Notes: generated from the sequence alone by a model not told the origin. A stretch of DNA of 64,000 nt from Sphingomonas sp. CCH9-E2 (GCF_001557215.1 NZ_LSJM01000111.1:1-64000), one strand, 5' to 3'; positions 35,905 to 44,678 are shown, counted from the stretch's first letter. Translations and numbers: made by a program.

Positions 35905-37592
35905 GCCAAGTCCAACATTTGCATCGCGCGCTCGCTCAACATGAACTTGCGCGCCCGCCCGGAGGCGGTGGTGGGGATTTCGCTTTCGGGCACGACGAGG
36001 AAATGCTGCGGCACCTTGTAGCGCGCGACCTGTCCCGCGACTCGATCATGCAGGGTCGCAGCGTCGAGCCTGGCATTCTGGGCGGCGACGACGAACGCCA
36101 CGCCCACCTCGCCCATGCGCTCGTCGGGGATCGGCACGACATGCGCTTGCAGGATGTCGGCGTGCTGCGTCAACAGGTCCTCGACCTCGGTCGGCATTAC
36201 CAGCTCACCGCCGCAGCGATAGGATTCCTTGGTGCGGCCGACCAAGGTGAGATAGCCCGCTTCATCGATCTGGCCGAGATCGCCGGTGCGCAGCCAGCCA
36301 TCGGGCGTAAACGCCGCCGCCGTTGCCTCCGGCTTTTTGTAATAGCCCGCCGTCACGCCCGGTCCGCGCGCAACAAGCTCACCCGTCTGCCCGGTATCGA
36401 CGTCCTTCAAAGTTTCAGGATCGATCACTCTATAATCGATCAGCCTGCCAGCCAGCGCCGGGTCGCCGACCATGCCGACGTCGCGGAACCGGCCGTTCGA
36501 AGTCGATACGCGTTCCAGCGGGTCCTCCGGACGGGTCATCATCGCGGTCGCCGTCGTCTCGGTCATGCCATAGCCGGTGTTGATCTCGCTGACGCCCAGC
36601 TCGTCGATAATCGCCTGCCAGATACGCGGTGGCGCGCACCCGCCCGAGGCAAACGCGAAATACAATGTTGAAAGGTCGTACCGCCGCTGCTCTGCGGCAT
36701 CCAGCACGGCCAGCGTCATGGTCGGGATCAGCAGGGCGTCGGTCGCACGATGCCGTTCGACGGCTGCCAGCGTATCGTGCGGATCGAAGCGCAACTGGGG
36801 GATGATCGCGCCACCCACCCACGGCACGGCCAGCAGCCCCTCCACATAGCCGAATACATGATACATCGGCAGCGAAAAGACGATGCTGTGCCCTTGTTCC
36901 AATGCGCGGGAATAGGCGGCGCCATAGGCGGTGCGCGTCACCATGTCGTGCGTGAGCATGACGCCCTTGGGCGAGCCCGTCGTGCCGGACGTGTAGATGA
37001 TGTCGCAGAGGTCGCCGGGATCGACCGTCGGCGCGACGAACGGATCCGACGATGCCAGTTGCTCGAAGGGGCAGGCCCCAGCGCGAATTGCCGCCTCCCC
37101 GGTATCGAATACGATGACCTCGCGCAGCATGGGCAACGCCGCACCGCCACCATGCTGCGCCCAGCCCGGCGCAATCTCGTCCAGCGCCGCTTGATAGTCG
37201 TTGCCGCGAAAGCTGGTCATCGTCACGAGCAGCCTGGAATCGGACTGCTCGAGCAGGTAGCGCAACTCGTCCTTACGGTTGAGCATATTGATCGGCACCG
37301 CCACCGCTCCAACACGTGAAACGGCGAATTTAAGCGCCACGAATTCCGGATAGTTGGCCAGGATGATCGCCACCTTGTCGTCGCGTCCCACGCCCCGCGC
37401 GGCCAGGCCCGCCGCCAACTGCTGCGACCATGACTGGATATCGCCATAGGTCCAGCTGCGCTCGTCCGTCACGACGAAGGCCGCGTCGCGATAACGATCG
37501 GCGGCCCAATCGAGCATGTCGTGCAGCGTCATCGCACGCCACGCAGGCATGGCGCTTAAAAGGTCCGCGCGCCGCTCGACGATCGACTTCAT
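35901..37592 (-). CDS. AMP-forming acyl-CoA ligase
   Basis: The 563-residue adenylate-forming ligase has P-loop YTSGTTGSPKGV (about 200), NTGYGMTETTA (about 328), WLRTGDLGQ (about 410), and the C-terminal catalytic Lys in SGRARKFML. It resembles medium/long-chain and alicyclic acid ligases (AliA-like in overall form). It would activate the imported carboxylic acid. The ATG at 37592 is supported by GGGAGGGC; an earlier in-frame start adds low-quality sequence. Its promoter carries the shared box, divergent from BVMO 2. Confidence 0.88.
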   Translation of the reverse strand: MKSIVERRADLLSAMPAWRAMTLHDMLDWAADRYRDAAFVVTDERSWTYGDIQSWSQQLAAGLAARGVGRDDKVAIILANYPEFVALKFAVSRVGAVAVPINMLNRKDELRYLLEQSDSRLLVTMTSFRGNDYQAALDEIAPGWAQHGGGAALPMLREVIVFDTGEAAIRAGACPFEQLASSDPFVAPTVDPGDLCDIIYTSGTTGSPKGVMLTHDMVTRTAYGAAYSRALEQGHSIVFSLPMYHVFGYVEGLLAVPWVGGAIIPQLRFDPHDTLAAVERHRATDALLIPTMTLAVLDAAEQRRYDLSTLYFAFASGGCAPPRIWQAIIDELGVSEINTGYGMTETTATAMMTRPEDPLERVSTSNGRFRDVGMVGDPALAGRLIDYRVIDPETLKDVDTGQTGELVARGPGVTAGYYKKPEATAAAFTPDGWLRTGDLGQIDEAGYLTLVGRTKESYRCGGELVMPTEVEDLLTQHADILQAHVVPIPDERMGEVGVAFVVAAQNARLDAATLHDRVAGQVARYKVPQHFLVVPESEIPTTASGRARKFMLSERAMQMLDLA

Positions 37593-37746
37593 CGCCTGCC
37601 CTCCCACCGGATCGCCGGTGCACTGCATTCGGGGGCGAGCCATGCGCCGCAAACCAAGCTCACTGATCCTCTCCTCGTCGATTGAAACGGCGATGGCGCT
37701 CGAAATACGATGCCTGTTGCCAAAGGCTATGCCTAAACGCGAGGGG

Positions 37747-37768
37747 TCGTCAATGGTATCGTGGAAAA
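37747..37768 (-). promoter_or_regulatory. shared promoter box, ligase operon
   Basis: On the minus strand this reads TTTTCCACGA-TACCA-TTGACGA. TTGACG serves as -35; a poor -10 (ATAGCC or similar) lies 16-17 bases downstream, which would fit a promoter that needs an activator at the box. The same box occurs at 34311-34355 and 37884-37905. Confidence 0.6.
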
Positions 37769-37883
37769 CGCCGACGGTTCTTGATCACGACCGCCATCAG
37801 CGAGACATTGATCGTCGCATTGTCAGATAGCCCAGGCTAGGTAAGATACTGATATTGCTTGCCAATACAAACGGAACCCACTT

Positions 37884-37905
37884 TTTTCCACGAATGTGTT
37901 GACGA
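37884..37905 (+). promoter_or_regulatory. shared promoter box, BVMO 2 operon
   Basis: TTTTCCACGA-ATGTG-TTGACGA, with TTGACG at 37899-37904 as -35 and ACACAT about 17 bases later as a weak -10. The start codon lies 48 bases beyond the box. Confidence 0.6.
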
Positions 37906-37952
37906 TCAAGCGACTCCTGTGACACATCTTGCTCACAGGAGAGGAATGACGA

Positions 37953-39569
37953 ATGGACACGAGTGTCGATGTCGTGGTCATCGGCGCTGGCTTTGCCGGC
38001 CTGCGCGCGCTGCACACATTTCGGTCAATGGGCCTCAAGGTCGCGGTCCTTGAGGCAGCCGACGATGTCGGTGGCGTATGGTACGCCAATCAATATCCGG
38101 GTGCGCGGTGCGACGTGGAAAGCTTCGACTATTCCTACCGCTTCTCGCCCGAGCTGGAGCTGGAATGGCGCTGGTCCGAACGCTATGCGACACAGCCCGA
38201 AATCCTGCGCTATATCCAACATGTCGTCGAGCGGTTCGACCTGCGCCGCGACATCCACTTCAACACGCGCATGGCATCGGCGCACTATGACGAGGGCGCG
38301 GCGCGCTGGCTCGTGACGGCCGAGGACGGCCGGCGCTGGAGCGCCGCGCGGTTCGTCCTGGCGGTGGGACAGCTCTCGACGCCGAAGGACACCGTCTATC
38401 CCGGTCAGGTCACGTTCCAGGGCCGGGTGATCTACAGCGCGCAGTGGCCGAAGGAGCCGGTCGATCTGGCGGGCAAGCGCGTCGCGATCATCGGCACGGG
38501 TTCATCGGGCGTCCAGATGACGCCGGTCATCGCGCAGCAGGCAGCGCAACTCACCGTGTTCCAGCGGACGGCCAATTACTCGATTCCCGCTGCCAATGCA
38601 CCGGTGTCCGATGCCGAGGATGCTGCGGTGAAGGCGAGCTATGGCGAGCGCCGCGAGGCCGCCCGCAATTCGCCCAGCGGTTTGGGTTTCGTGCCGGACA
38701 CCCGGTCGGCGACCGAGGTGCCCGAGGCGGAGCGCGAGGCGGCGTTCGAGGCGGCTTGGAACCGACTCGGCTTCGGCTTCGCGCTCACGTTCAAGGACCT
38801 GCTGCTTGACGAGGCGTCCAACAAGACCGCGTCGGACTTCATCAAACGCAAGATCGCCGAACAGGTCACCGATCCCGTCCTGCGCGACAAGCTGACGCCC
38901 AAGGACTTTCCGTTCGGAACGCGGCGGCCATCGGTCGACAGCGGCTATTTCACGACCTTCAACCGCGACAATGTGCGGCTGGTCGACATCAGCGAAACCC
39001 CGATCGAGCGCTTCACGGCGTCAGGCATCCAGACCAGCGCCGAGGAAATCCCGTTCGACGTCATCATCTATGCAACGGGGTTCGACGCCTTCACCGGCTC
39101 GCTGCTCAAGCCCGAGATCGTCGGACGCGGCGGCCAGTCGCTGCGTGAGAAATGGTCGGCCGGGCCGGTCAGCCATCTGGGGATCGGCGTCCACGGCTTC
39201 CCCAACATGTTCGTGGTGGTGGGACCAGGCAGCCCCTCGCTGCTGAGCAACGTATTGCTGTCGAGCGAGGAGCAAATCGACTGGCTGGCCGATCTGTTCC
39301 GCCATGCCGCCGACCACGACATCGACGAGATCGAAGTCACGGCGACAGCCGAGCGCGACTGGGTCGCCCATCTGAACGAGCGCGCGCAGGAAACGCTCTA
39401 CGTCAAGACCCCATCCTATTATCTGGGCGCGGAGATGCCCGGCAAGCCGCGCGTATTCATGCCCTATTCGGGCGGGGTGCGCGGCTACCGCCGGATTCTC
39501 GAACGCACCGCGGCCAACGGCTATGAAGGGTTCGTGCTTCGTCGGCGGCTTGACCGTGCCGTCGCCTGA
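37953..39569 (+). CDS. Baeyer-Villiger monooxygenase 2 (fingerprint His replaced by Tyr)
   Basis: The 538-residue type I BVMO-like enzyme has FAD motif VIGAGFAGL, NADPH motif IIGTGSSGVQ and GFDAFTGS. The fingerprint between the Rossmann motifs reads FQGRVIYSAQWP, with Tyr161 in place of the conserved His. Family knowledge holds that this His is important for NADPH use and catalysis, so activity may be altered. The ATG at 37953 follows GAGAGGA. It heads a plus-strand operon, with a hydrolase overlapping its 3' end, the same BVMO/esterase pairing as in the minus-strand operon. Confidence 0.88.
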   Translation: MDTSVDVVVIGAGFAGLRALHTFRSMGLKVAVLEAADDVGGVWYANQYPGARCDVESFDYSYRFSPELELEWRWSERYATQPEILRYIQHVVERFDLRRDIHFNTRMASAHYDEGAARWLVTAEDGRRWSAARFVLAVGQLSTPKDTVYPGQVTFQGRVIYSAQWPKEPVDLAGKRVAIIGTGSSGVQMTPVIAQQAAQLTVFQRTANYSIPAANAPVSDAEDAAVKASYGERREAARNSPSGLGFVPDTRSATEVPEAEREAAFEAAWNRLGFGFALTFKDLLLDEASNKTASDFIKRKIAEQVTDPVLRDKLTPKDFPFGTRRPSVDSGYFTTFNRDNVRLVDISETPIERFTASGIQTSAEEIPFDVIIYATGFDAFTGSLLKPEIVGRGGQSLREKWSAGPVSHLGIGVHGFPNMFVVVGPGSPSLLSNVLLSSEEQIDWLADLFRHAADHDIDEIEVTATAERDWVAHLNERAQETLYVKTPSYYLGAEMPGKPRVFMPYSGGVRGYRRILERTAANGYEGFVLRRRLDRAVA

Positions 39570-40536
39570 AACCATCCCGCACGGCGATCATGCCGAGTCG
39601 GCGGTCGATCCCGCTTTCGCCGCGCTGCTGGCGGATTCCCGCACGGCGTTGCGGGCGCCGACCCCCGGTCTGCCGATCGAGGTGATGCGCGCCGCCGCGA
39701 ACAAGTTTATGGCGCGGGCACAGGGCCCGCAGGATGTTGCCGTCGAAGATCGCACGGCGACTGGGCGCGCTGGAAGCATCGCGACGCGACTGTACCGCCC
39801 GGCCGGGGCGGATGCCGCCATCCTGCCGGTCACGCTGTTCGTGCATGGCGGCGGCTTCGTGCTGGGCAGTCTGGACAGCCATGACGCGACGTGCCGCGCG
39901 CTGTGCGTCGCGACGGGAATGGCGATCGTCGCGCTCGACTACCGGCTCGCGCCCGAACACCCATTTCCGGCGGCGCTCGACGATGTAGCGGACGTGCTCG
40001 CCTGGATCGGGATGCAGGCCGCCGCGTTGCGGGTCGATGCCGGCCGCATCGCGCTCGCCGGCGACAGCGCGGGCGCGCAACTCGTGCTCGCCACGCTGGT
40101 GCAGCGCTCCGACATCGCCGACACGGTTGGTCACGCGGCACTGCTCTACCCGCTGCTTGACCCGTCCGCCGCGGCACCGTCGCAGCGCGAGTATGGGGAC
40201 GGTTATATGCTCACGCGACCGTTCATTGACTACGCCTGGTCATCCTACGGCGCCGCGCGGCTGGACGAGGCGAGCGACTATCTACGGCTGGGCGACGATG
40301 CGCTGGCCGGCCTGCCGCCGATGACCTTCGTCCTGGCGGGGTGCGATCCTTTGCGCGACGAAGGCGAAGCAATGGCGCGGCGCCTGCAACAGGCCGGCGT
40401 CGAGGTTCAAGTGCATCGGTTCGACGGCATGATCCATGGCTTTGCCGGCCTGCCGCAGTTCACGCCCCGCGCCGGCGAAGCGATCGAACTGATCGGCAGC
40501 CAGCTGGCGGGCGCCATGCGGCGTGCTGCGGCATGA
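39523..40536 (+). CDS. alpha/beta-hydrolase (HSL family) 2
   Basis: This esterase of up to 337 residues has FVHGGGFVLGS (oxyanion), YRLAPEHPFP, the nucleophile in GDSAGAQL, Asp in AGCDPLRDE and His in DGMIHGFAG. It probably hydrolyses the BVMO 2 product. The start is unclear: the ATG at 39523 overlaps BVMO 2 by 47 bases without a clear ribosome site; a GTG at 39556 with a 14-base overlap is equally possible. The core begins well after both. Confidence 0.88.
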   Translation: MKGSCFVGGLTVPSPETIPHGDHAESAVDPAFAALLADSRTALRAPTPGLPIEVMRAAANKFMARAQGPQDVAVEDRTATGRAGSIATRLYRPAGADAAILPVTLFVHGGGFVLGSLDSHDATCRALCVATGMAIVALDYRLAPEHPFPAALDDVADVLAWIGMQAAALRVDAGRIALAGDSAGAQLVLATLVQRSDIADTVGHAALLYPLLDPSAAAPSQREYGDGYMLTRPFIDYAWSSYGAARLDEASDYLRLGDDALAGLPPMTFVLAGCDPLRDEGEAMARRLQQAGVEVQVHRFDGMIHGFAGLPQFTPRAGEAIELIGSQLAGAMRRAAA

Positions 40537-40633
40537 TCGCCGGCCGTCCCGGTGGGCTGCGCCGTGCCGCCGACGTATATCGATCGGCCGACGGTCCTTC
40601 CCTTCATTCAACCGCACAGCATTGGATCGCGAC

Positions 40634-40921
40634 ATGGCAGCCTATCTGATTTTCACCCGGATCAGGACCACCGACAGCGCGGCGATGGAGCAATATACCA
40701 GCCTCGCGCGTGCCTCGCTCGCGTCACAGCCGGTGACCCCGCTGGTCGCCTATGGCGAACAGCAGATACTGGAGGGCGATGCGCATGAGGGGATGGTGGT
40801 GATGTCGTTCCCCGATCGCGAGACGGCGCTCGGCTGGTACAACAGCCCGGCCTATGTCGAGGCGAGAAGCCACCGGCTGCGCGGCGCGCAATATCAGGTG
40901 ACGCTGGTGCAGGGCGTCTGA
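40634..40921 (+). CDS. DUF1330-family small protein
   Basis: The 95-residue protein is a ferredoxin-like alpha-beta barrel of the DUF1330/YciI kind: MAAYLIFTRIRTTD strand-loop, helix EQYTSLARASL, VAYGEQQILEGD, and the typical SFPDRETALGWYNSPAYVEA block. These proteins bind small ligands or help enzyme steps; the exact role is unknown. It lies 97 bases after the hydrolase and 41 before the first MaoC gene. The ATG at 40634 is the first that keeps the family N-terminus. Confidence 0.8.
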   Translation: MAAYLIFTRIRTTDSAAMEQYTSLARASLASQPVTPLVAYGEQQILEGDAHEGMVVMSFPDRETALGWYNSPAYVEARSHRLRGAQYQVTLVQGV

Positions 40922-40962
40922 GCGGCGTTCAGATCAGATATGGCAATGCGAGAGGAAGATTG

Positions 40963-41403
40963 ATGACGCAAGTTGCAAGCGGCGAGCGCTGGCGGATCAC
41001 GCGGGATACGCCGGTCGGCTATGAGCTTCAGCCGGTGATCAAGAAGGCGGCGATCCAGCTGATGGGATCGCGGCTGTGGGGGCGGTTCAATCCCAACCAC
41101 TGGGATCCGGTCTATGCCGGGCAAACCGGCCTGAAGGCGCCGATCCAGACCGGCGAGATGTCGTCGGCCTATCTTGCCGAGATGTGCGTCAATCACTTCG
41201 GGCCGGACGTCTTCCGCGGCTCACGCATCGTGTGCAAATACGTCGCATCGACACTGGCGAACGAGGTCATCACGACCCACGGCGTCGTCCGCGAAAAGAC
41301 GCCCAAGGGTGATGGCTTTCGCTTCACCGTCGATATCTGGTGCGACAACGAAGCCGGCGAAAAGAAGACCGTCGGCTGGATCGAGGTCGATGTCGGCGTC
41401 TGA
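40963..41403 (+). CDS. MaoC-like hot-dog protein
   Basis: This 146-residue single hot-dog protein of the MaoC/DUF4499-like group has WDPVYAGQTGLKAPIQTG (the hot-dog helix entry), VNHFGPDVFRGSR and DIWCDNEAG. The usual MaoC hydratase dyad (Asp...His in DxNPxHxD) is not clear, suggesting it is the non-catalytic or half-site subunit of a heteromer with the next gene product. The start at 40963 follows GAGGAAG. It belongs to the plus-strand BVMO 2 operon. Confidence 0.75.
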   Translation: MTQVASGERWRITRDTPVGYELQPVIKKAAIQLMGSRLWGRFNPNHWDPVYAGQTGLKAPIQTGEMSSAYLAEMCVNHFGPDVFRGSRIVCKYVASTLANEVITTHGVVREKTPKGDGFRFTVDIWCDNEAGEKKTVGWIEVDVGV

Positions 41404-41444
41404 CGCCACCGCTACAATCACCCTCTAGCCCGAGGAATTGCCGA

Positions 41445-41981
41445 ATGGCCGATACATCCGTCAGAACCGACGACCTCCGCCCGATGAGCGAGATCCAGGT
41501 CGCGCAGACCCGCGAATTCATCGAGAGCCTGGAACAGGGCTCGCAAACCTATTGGGACATGGTGGAGATCGGCGACGAGCTGTCGCGCGAGCTTCATCTC
41601 TCGCCCGAGCTGATCATCCTCTATGCCGACGCGGTCGAGGACTTCAATCCCTGGTACGAGGGGTGGAAGATGAACACCTGGCACATTCCGGGCGAATCGC
41701 CGTTCGGCGGCGCGATCGTGCCGCCGCTGTTGGTGTCGCACTTCGTGCTGTCGGTGCAGTTCGACCACACCAAGCCGTTCGCGATCGGGTCGATCCACAC
41801 CTTCCACGATTCGGAAATCCTGGAGCCGATCCCGGTCGGCGCGACCGTTCGCATCACGACGCGCGCGAGCGACAAATACGAAAAGCGCGGGCGGCGCTAT
41901 GTGCGCCACGAAGTCACCGTGAACGACGTCGCAACCGACACGCTCTACTTCCGCGAAACCCGCGACATCCTGTCGCTCTGA
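41445..41981 (+). CDS. MaoC N-terminal-type (FAS1-DH-like) hydratase subunit
   Basis: The 178-residue protein has the layout of ChsH2-N-type hydratase subunits: a helical lead (REFIESLEQGSQTYWDMVEIGDEL read in two halves), then YADAVEDFNPWYEG, where D-x-N-P-W-Y corresponds to the MaoC active loop, then SPFGGAIVPPLLVSHF and VRHEVTVND. It would pair with the 40963 product to hydrate an enoyl-CoA side chain. GAGGA precedes the ATG at 41445. The next gene encodes the DUF35 domain that in mycobacterial ChsH2 is fused to this kind of protein. Confidence 0.78.
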   Translation: MADTSVRTDDLRPMSEIQVAQTREFIESLEQGSQTYWDMVEIGDELSRELHLSPELIILYADAVEDFNPWYEGWKMNTWHIPGESPFGGAIVPPLLVSHFVLSVQFDHTKPFAIGSIHTFHDSEILEPIPVGATVRITTRASDKYEKRGRRYVRHEVTVNDVATDTLYFRETRDILSL

Positions 41982-41992
41982 AGGATCGGTCC

Positions 41993-42430
41993 ATGGCGCT
42001 CACTGGCAAGCCCGTCGCGGAAGGGCTGTTCACTACCGGCAGCGATGGCCCACGTCTGATCGGTTCGCATTGCGAAGGGTGCGGCACGGACTATTTTCCC
42101 ACGGCGATCGGCTGCCGCAATCCGGCGTGCCACGACAAGCGCATCGTCGCCACCGAACTGGCGCCGCGTGGCACGCTGCTCAGCTATACCGTGCAGCGCT
42201 ATCAGCCGCCGCCCCTGTTCCGCATGGACGACTGGGCGCCCTATGCGATTGGCCTGGTCGATCTGGGTGGCGGCGTGGAGGTGATGAGTATGCTCACCGG
42301 CTTCGATCTCGACGAGATCGTCATCGGTTCCGCCGTTCAGCTGACGCTCGAGCCGCTGTTCACCGATGCGCAGGGCGAGACGGTGCTGACCTACAAATTC
42401 GCTCCCGCAACAGCGCAGGTGCCCGCATGA
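41993..42430 (+). CDS. DUF35 OB-fold protein with zinc ribbon
   Basis: This 145-residue DUF35 protein has an N-terminal zinc ribbon with Cys in CEGCG and CRNPACHD (about 27-46) and an OB-fold after it (GTLLSYTVQRYQPPP, PYAIGLVDL, SAVQLTLEPLF). DUF35 proteins dock thiolase-like enzymes to hydratases and channel acyl-CoA. It is 11 bases behind the hydratase gene and overlaps the thiolase-like gene by four bases, so all three are made together. Confidence 0.88.
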   Translation: MALTGKPVAEGLFTTGSDGPRLIGSHCEGCGTDYFPTAIGCRNPACHDKRIVATELAPRGTLLSYTVQRYQPPPLFRMDDWAPYAIGLVDLGGGVEVMSMLTGFDLDEIVIGSAVQLTLEPLFTDAQGETVLTYKFAPATAQVPA

Positions 42431-43623
42431 CCCGCTCCGTCTATGTCCTCGGCGCCGGCGCCCATCCCTGGGGCAAATGGCCCGACAAGCCGCAGCTTCA
42501 GCTGGCGATCGAGGCGGTTCAGGCCGCGCTGGACGACGCCGCGCTCGGCTGGCCCGACGTGCAGGGACTGGTCGCCGCCAGCTCCCGCTTCGAAGGCGGC
42601 ATGGGCTGGGGCCTGCACGCCAACGAGCTGGCTCAGGCCGTCGCCGAACAGGGCATGGCGTGCGTGAACGTCGGCGGCGCTTGTGCCGCCGGTGCGATCG
42701 CGTTCGACACCGCCTATTCGATGATCGCCAGCGGGCAATATGACCTGGTCTGCGCGATGGGCGCTGAGCGCATGCCTAAGGGGTTCATCCCGCGCCCGCC
42801 CGGCAGCGTCGATGATATTACGGACAGCGATTATCTGCGCTGGGTCGCGATGGGTGCGACGAACCCGGCATATTGGGCCATCGAAGCAAACCGCCGCGCA
42901 CATCAGCATGGCACGACCCGTGAAACGCTCGCCGCCGCGGCCGTGATGATGCGCAAGCACGCCAGCGGCAACCCGCTGGCGCGGTTTCGGAAGGAGACCA
43001 GCGTCGACGAAATCCTCGCGTCGCCAATGGTGGCCGACCCGCTACACCTCCTGGAAATCTGTCCAGTGAGCGACGGGGCGGCCGCGATCATCTTAGGCAG
43101 TGAGGCGTTCGCGCGCCGCGCTGGCAACAAGCTGGTCGAAGTCGCCGGATGCGCGATCGCGACCGGCACATTCGGCGATCCGGCACGGCGCATTCCGACG
43201 ATCTCCAGCACCGTCCGATCCGGCGTCACGCACACCAGCGAAGTGGGCACCGCGGTCGCGCGTTCGCTGGCGATGGCCGGGATCGGTCCAAAGGACGTCG
43301 ACATTCTGGAAATGGCCGACAACACCGCTTGGCACATTCTCGCCTGGCCCGAGGCGTTCGGCTTTCTTCAGCCGGGCGAAGCCGATGCGATGGTGGCCAG
43401 TGGCGCGCTGGGTATCGGCGGCAAGGGACTGACGATCAACCCCAGCGGCGGCTTCCTTTCCTTTGGCGAGGCAACGACGGCGCAGGCCGTGCTGCAAATC
43501 GCCGAGCTCACCTGGCAGTTGCGCGGACAGGCCGAAGGACGTCAGGTCGAAGGCGCCAGGATTGGCATGTCGGCGGTTCTCGGCCTCGGCGCCAATGGCG
43601 GCTCGGTCGTGCTGAAGGCCTGA
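42427..43623 (+). CDS. thiolase-like protein, probable retro-aldolase (Ltp2-like)
   Basis: This 398-residue protein belongs to the SCP2/lipid-transfer thiolase-like family. The first active-site region NVGGACAAGA keeps a Cys (about 80). The C-terminal region reads INPSGGFLSFGEATTAQA, where true thiolases have GHPxGATG, so the catalytic His is replaced by Glu. With DUF35 and MaoC partners directly upstream, the better match is an Ltp2-like aldolase that releases a short acyl-CoA from a beta-hydroxyacyl-CoA side chain by carbon-carbon cleavage. The start at 42427 overlaps the DUF35 stop. Confidence 0.78.
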   Translation: MTRSVYVLGAGAHPWGKWPDKPQLQLAIEAVQAALDDAALGWPDVQGLVAASSRFEGGMGWGLHANELAQAVAEQGMACVNVGGACAAGAIAFDTAYSMIASGQYDLVCAMGAERMPKGFIPRPPGSVDDITDSDYLRWVAMGATNPAYWAIEANRRAHQHGTTRETLAAAAVMMRKHASGNPLARFRKETSVDEILASPMVADPLHLLEICPVSDGAAAIILGSEAFARRAGNKLVEVAGCAIATGTFGDPARRIPTISSTVRSGVTHTSEVGTAVARSLAMAGIGPKDVDILEMADNTAWHILAWPEAFGFLQPGEADAMVASGALGIGGKGLTINPSGGFLSFGEATTAQAVLQIAELTWQLRGQAEGRQVEGARIGMSAVLGLGANGGSVVLKA

Positions 43624-43646
43624 TTGTTTCAAGAAGGAGTAGGATC

Positions 43647-44408
43647 GTGAACCTCGACAACATCGGTGTCATCATCACCGGCGGCGCGTCCGGCCTGGGC
43701 GCGGCGACCGCCGCGTTGTTGGCAGAGGGCGGGGCGAAGGTTACGCTGTTCGATCTCAACGAGGCGGAAGGCGGAGCGACTGCCCGGCGCATCGGGGGCC
43801 GTTTTGCACGTGTCGATGTGACTGATGCCGACGCAGTTCAAGCCGGGATCGAAGCGGCGGAACACGAGCATGGCGTAGCTCGTGTCCTGGTGAATTGTGC
43901 TGGAATCGCACCGACCGTTAAGACGGTGGCACGGGACGGCTCGCCTCACCCGGCAGAAAGCTTTCGCAAGGCGGTGGAAATCAACCTGATCGGCACCTTC
44001 ATCACCATGTCGCGCTTCGCCGCACGCCTGGCGGCGGCCGATCCGATCGGCGAGGAACGCGGCGTCATCGTCAACACCGCGTCGGTCGCTGCGTTCGATG
44101 GGCAGATCGGGCAACTCGCTTACGCCGCGTCGAAGGGCGGGGTCGTGGGCATGACACTCCCGGCCGCGCGCGACTTGGCACAGCACAAGATCAGGGTCAT
44201 GACGGTCGCTCCCGGCATCTTCTTGACCCCGATGCTGATGGGCCTGCCGCAAGCAACGCAGGACTCGATCGGCACTCAGGTGCCCCACCCCTCCCGCCTC
44301 GGTCGGCCAGAGGAATATGCGCAACTCGTCGGCAGCATCATCGCCAATCCCATGCTGAACGGGGAGGTCATCCGCCTTGATGGAGCGATCCGTCTAGCGC
44401 CTCGTTGA
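43647..44408 (+). CDS. SDR, 3-hydroxyacyl-CoA dehydrogenase type-2-like
   Basis: This 253-residue SDR resembles HSD17B10-type dehydrogenases: ITGGASGLG (about 8-16), NCAGIAP (about 86), PAESFRKAVEINLIGTF (a segment typical of that subfamily), Ser in NTASVAAFDGQIGQ and Tyr/Lys in AYAASKGG (about 164-168), then TVAPGIFLTPML. It would oxidise a 3-hydroxyacyl-CoA or ring alcohol. The GTG start at 43647 follows AAGGAG. It is the last gene of the plus-strand operon; the next gene is convergent. Confidence 0.88.
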   Translation: MNLDNIGVIITGGASGLGAATAALLAEGGAKVTLFDLNEAEGGATARRIGGRFARVDVTDADAVQAGIEAAEHEHGVARVLVNCAGIAPTVKTVARDGSPHPAESFRKAVEINLIGTFITMSRFAARLAAADPIGEERGVIVNTASVAAFDGQIGQLAYAASKGGVVGMTLPAARDLAQHKIRVMTVAPGIFLTPMLMGLPQATQDSIGTQVPHPSRLGRPEEYAQLVGSIIANPMLNGEVIRLDGAIRLAPR

Positions 44409-44678
44409 GCCTGTCATGACGGGGGCCTAAAGCTGGGGCAGGCAGCGCCGACCACTTGCAGCATCTTGTGGAGAAATGCCGTTACTTCAACAAGCCGCAA
44501 GCGAGACCCCAGACGACATCCACGGTCGCGATGCCCAAAGTGGGCTAGGCCGACGTCCACGCCCGGCGCCTCTCGCCAAGGCGAACAAGTATATTCTGTC
44601 GACAAAGATCTGTCTGCACGAGCGGCCGACAACCTGAACCAGTGCCTCGGCAAATCACCGCCCGAGTCGTCGAACAGT

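Larger units (their letters stand above)
37593..37952. other. divergent promoter region between ligase and BVMO 2
   Basis: No gene is seen in these 360 bases. The left part is the untranslated leader of the ligase operon. The right half holds two oppositely oriented copies of a promoter box (listed separately) about 115 bases apart, each pointing at its own operon, so both operons are likely controlled together. Confidence 0.65.
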
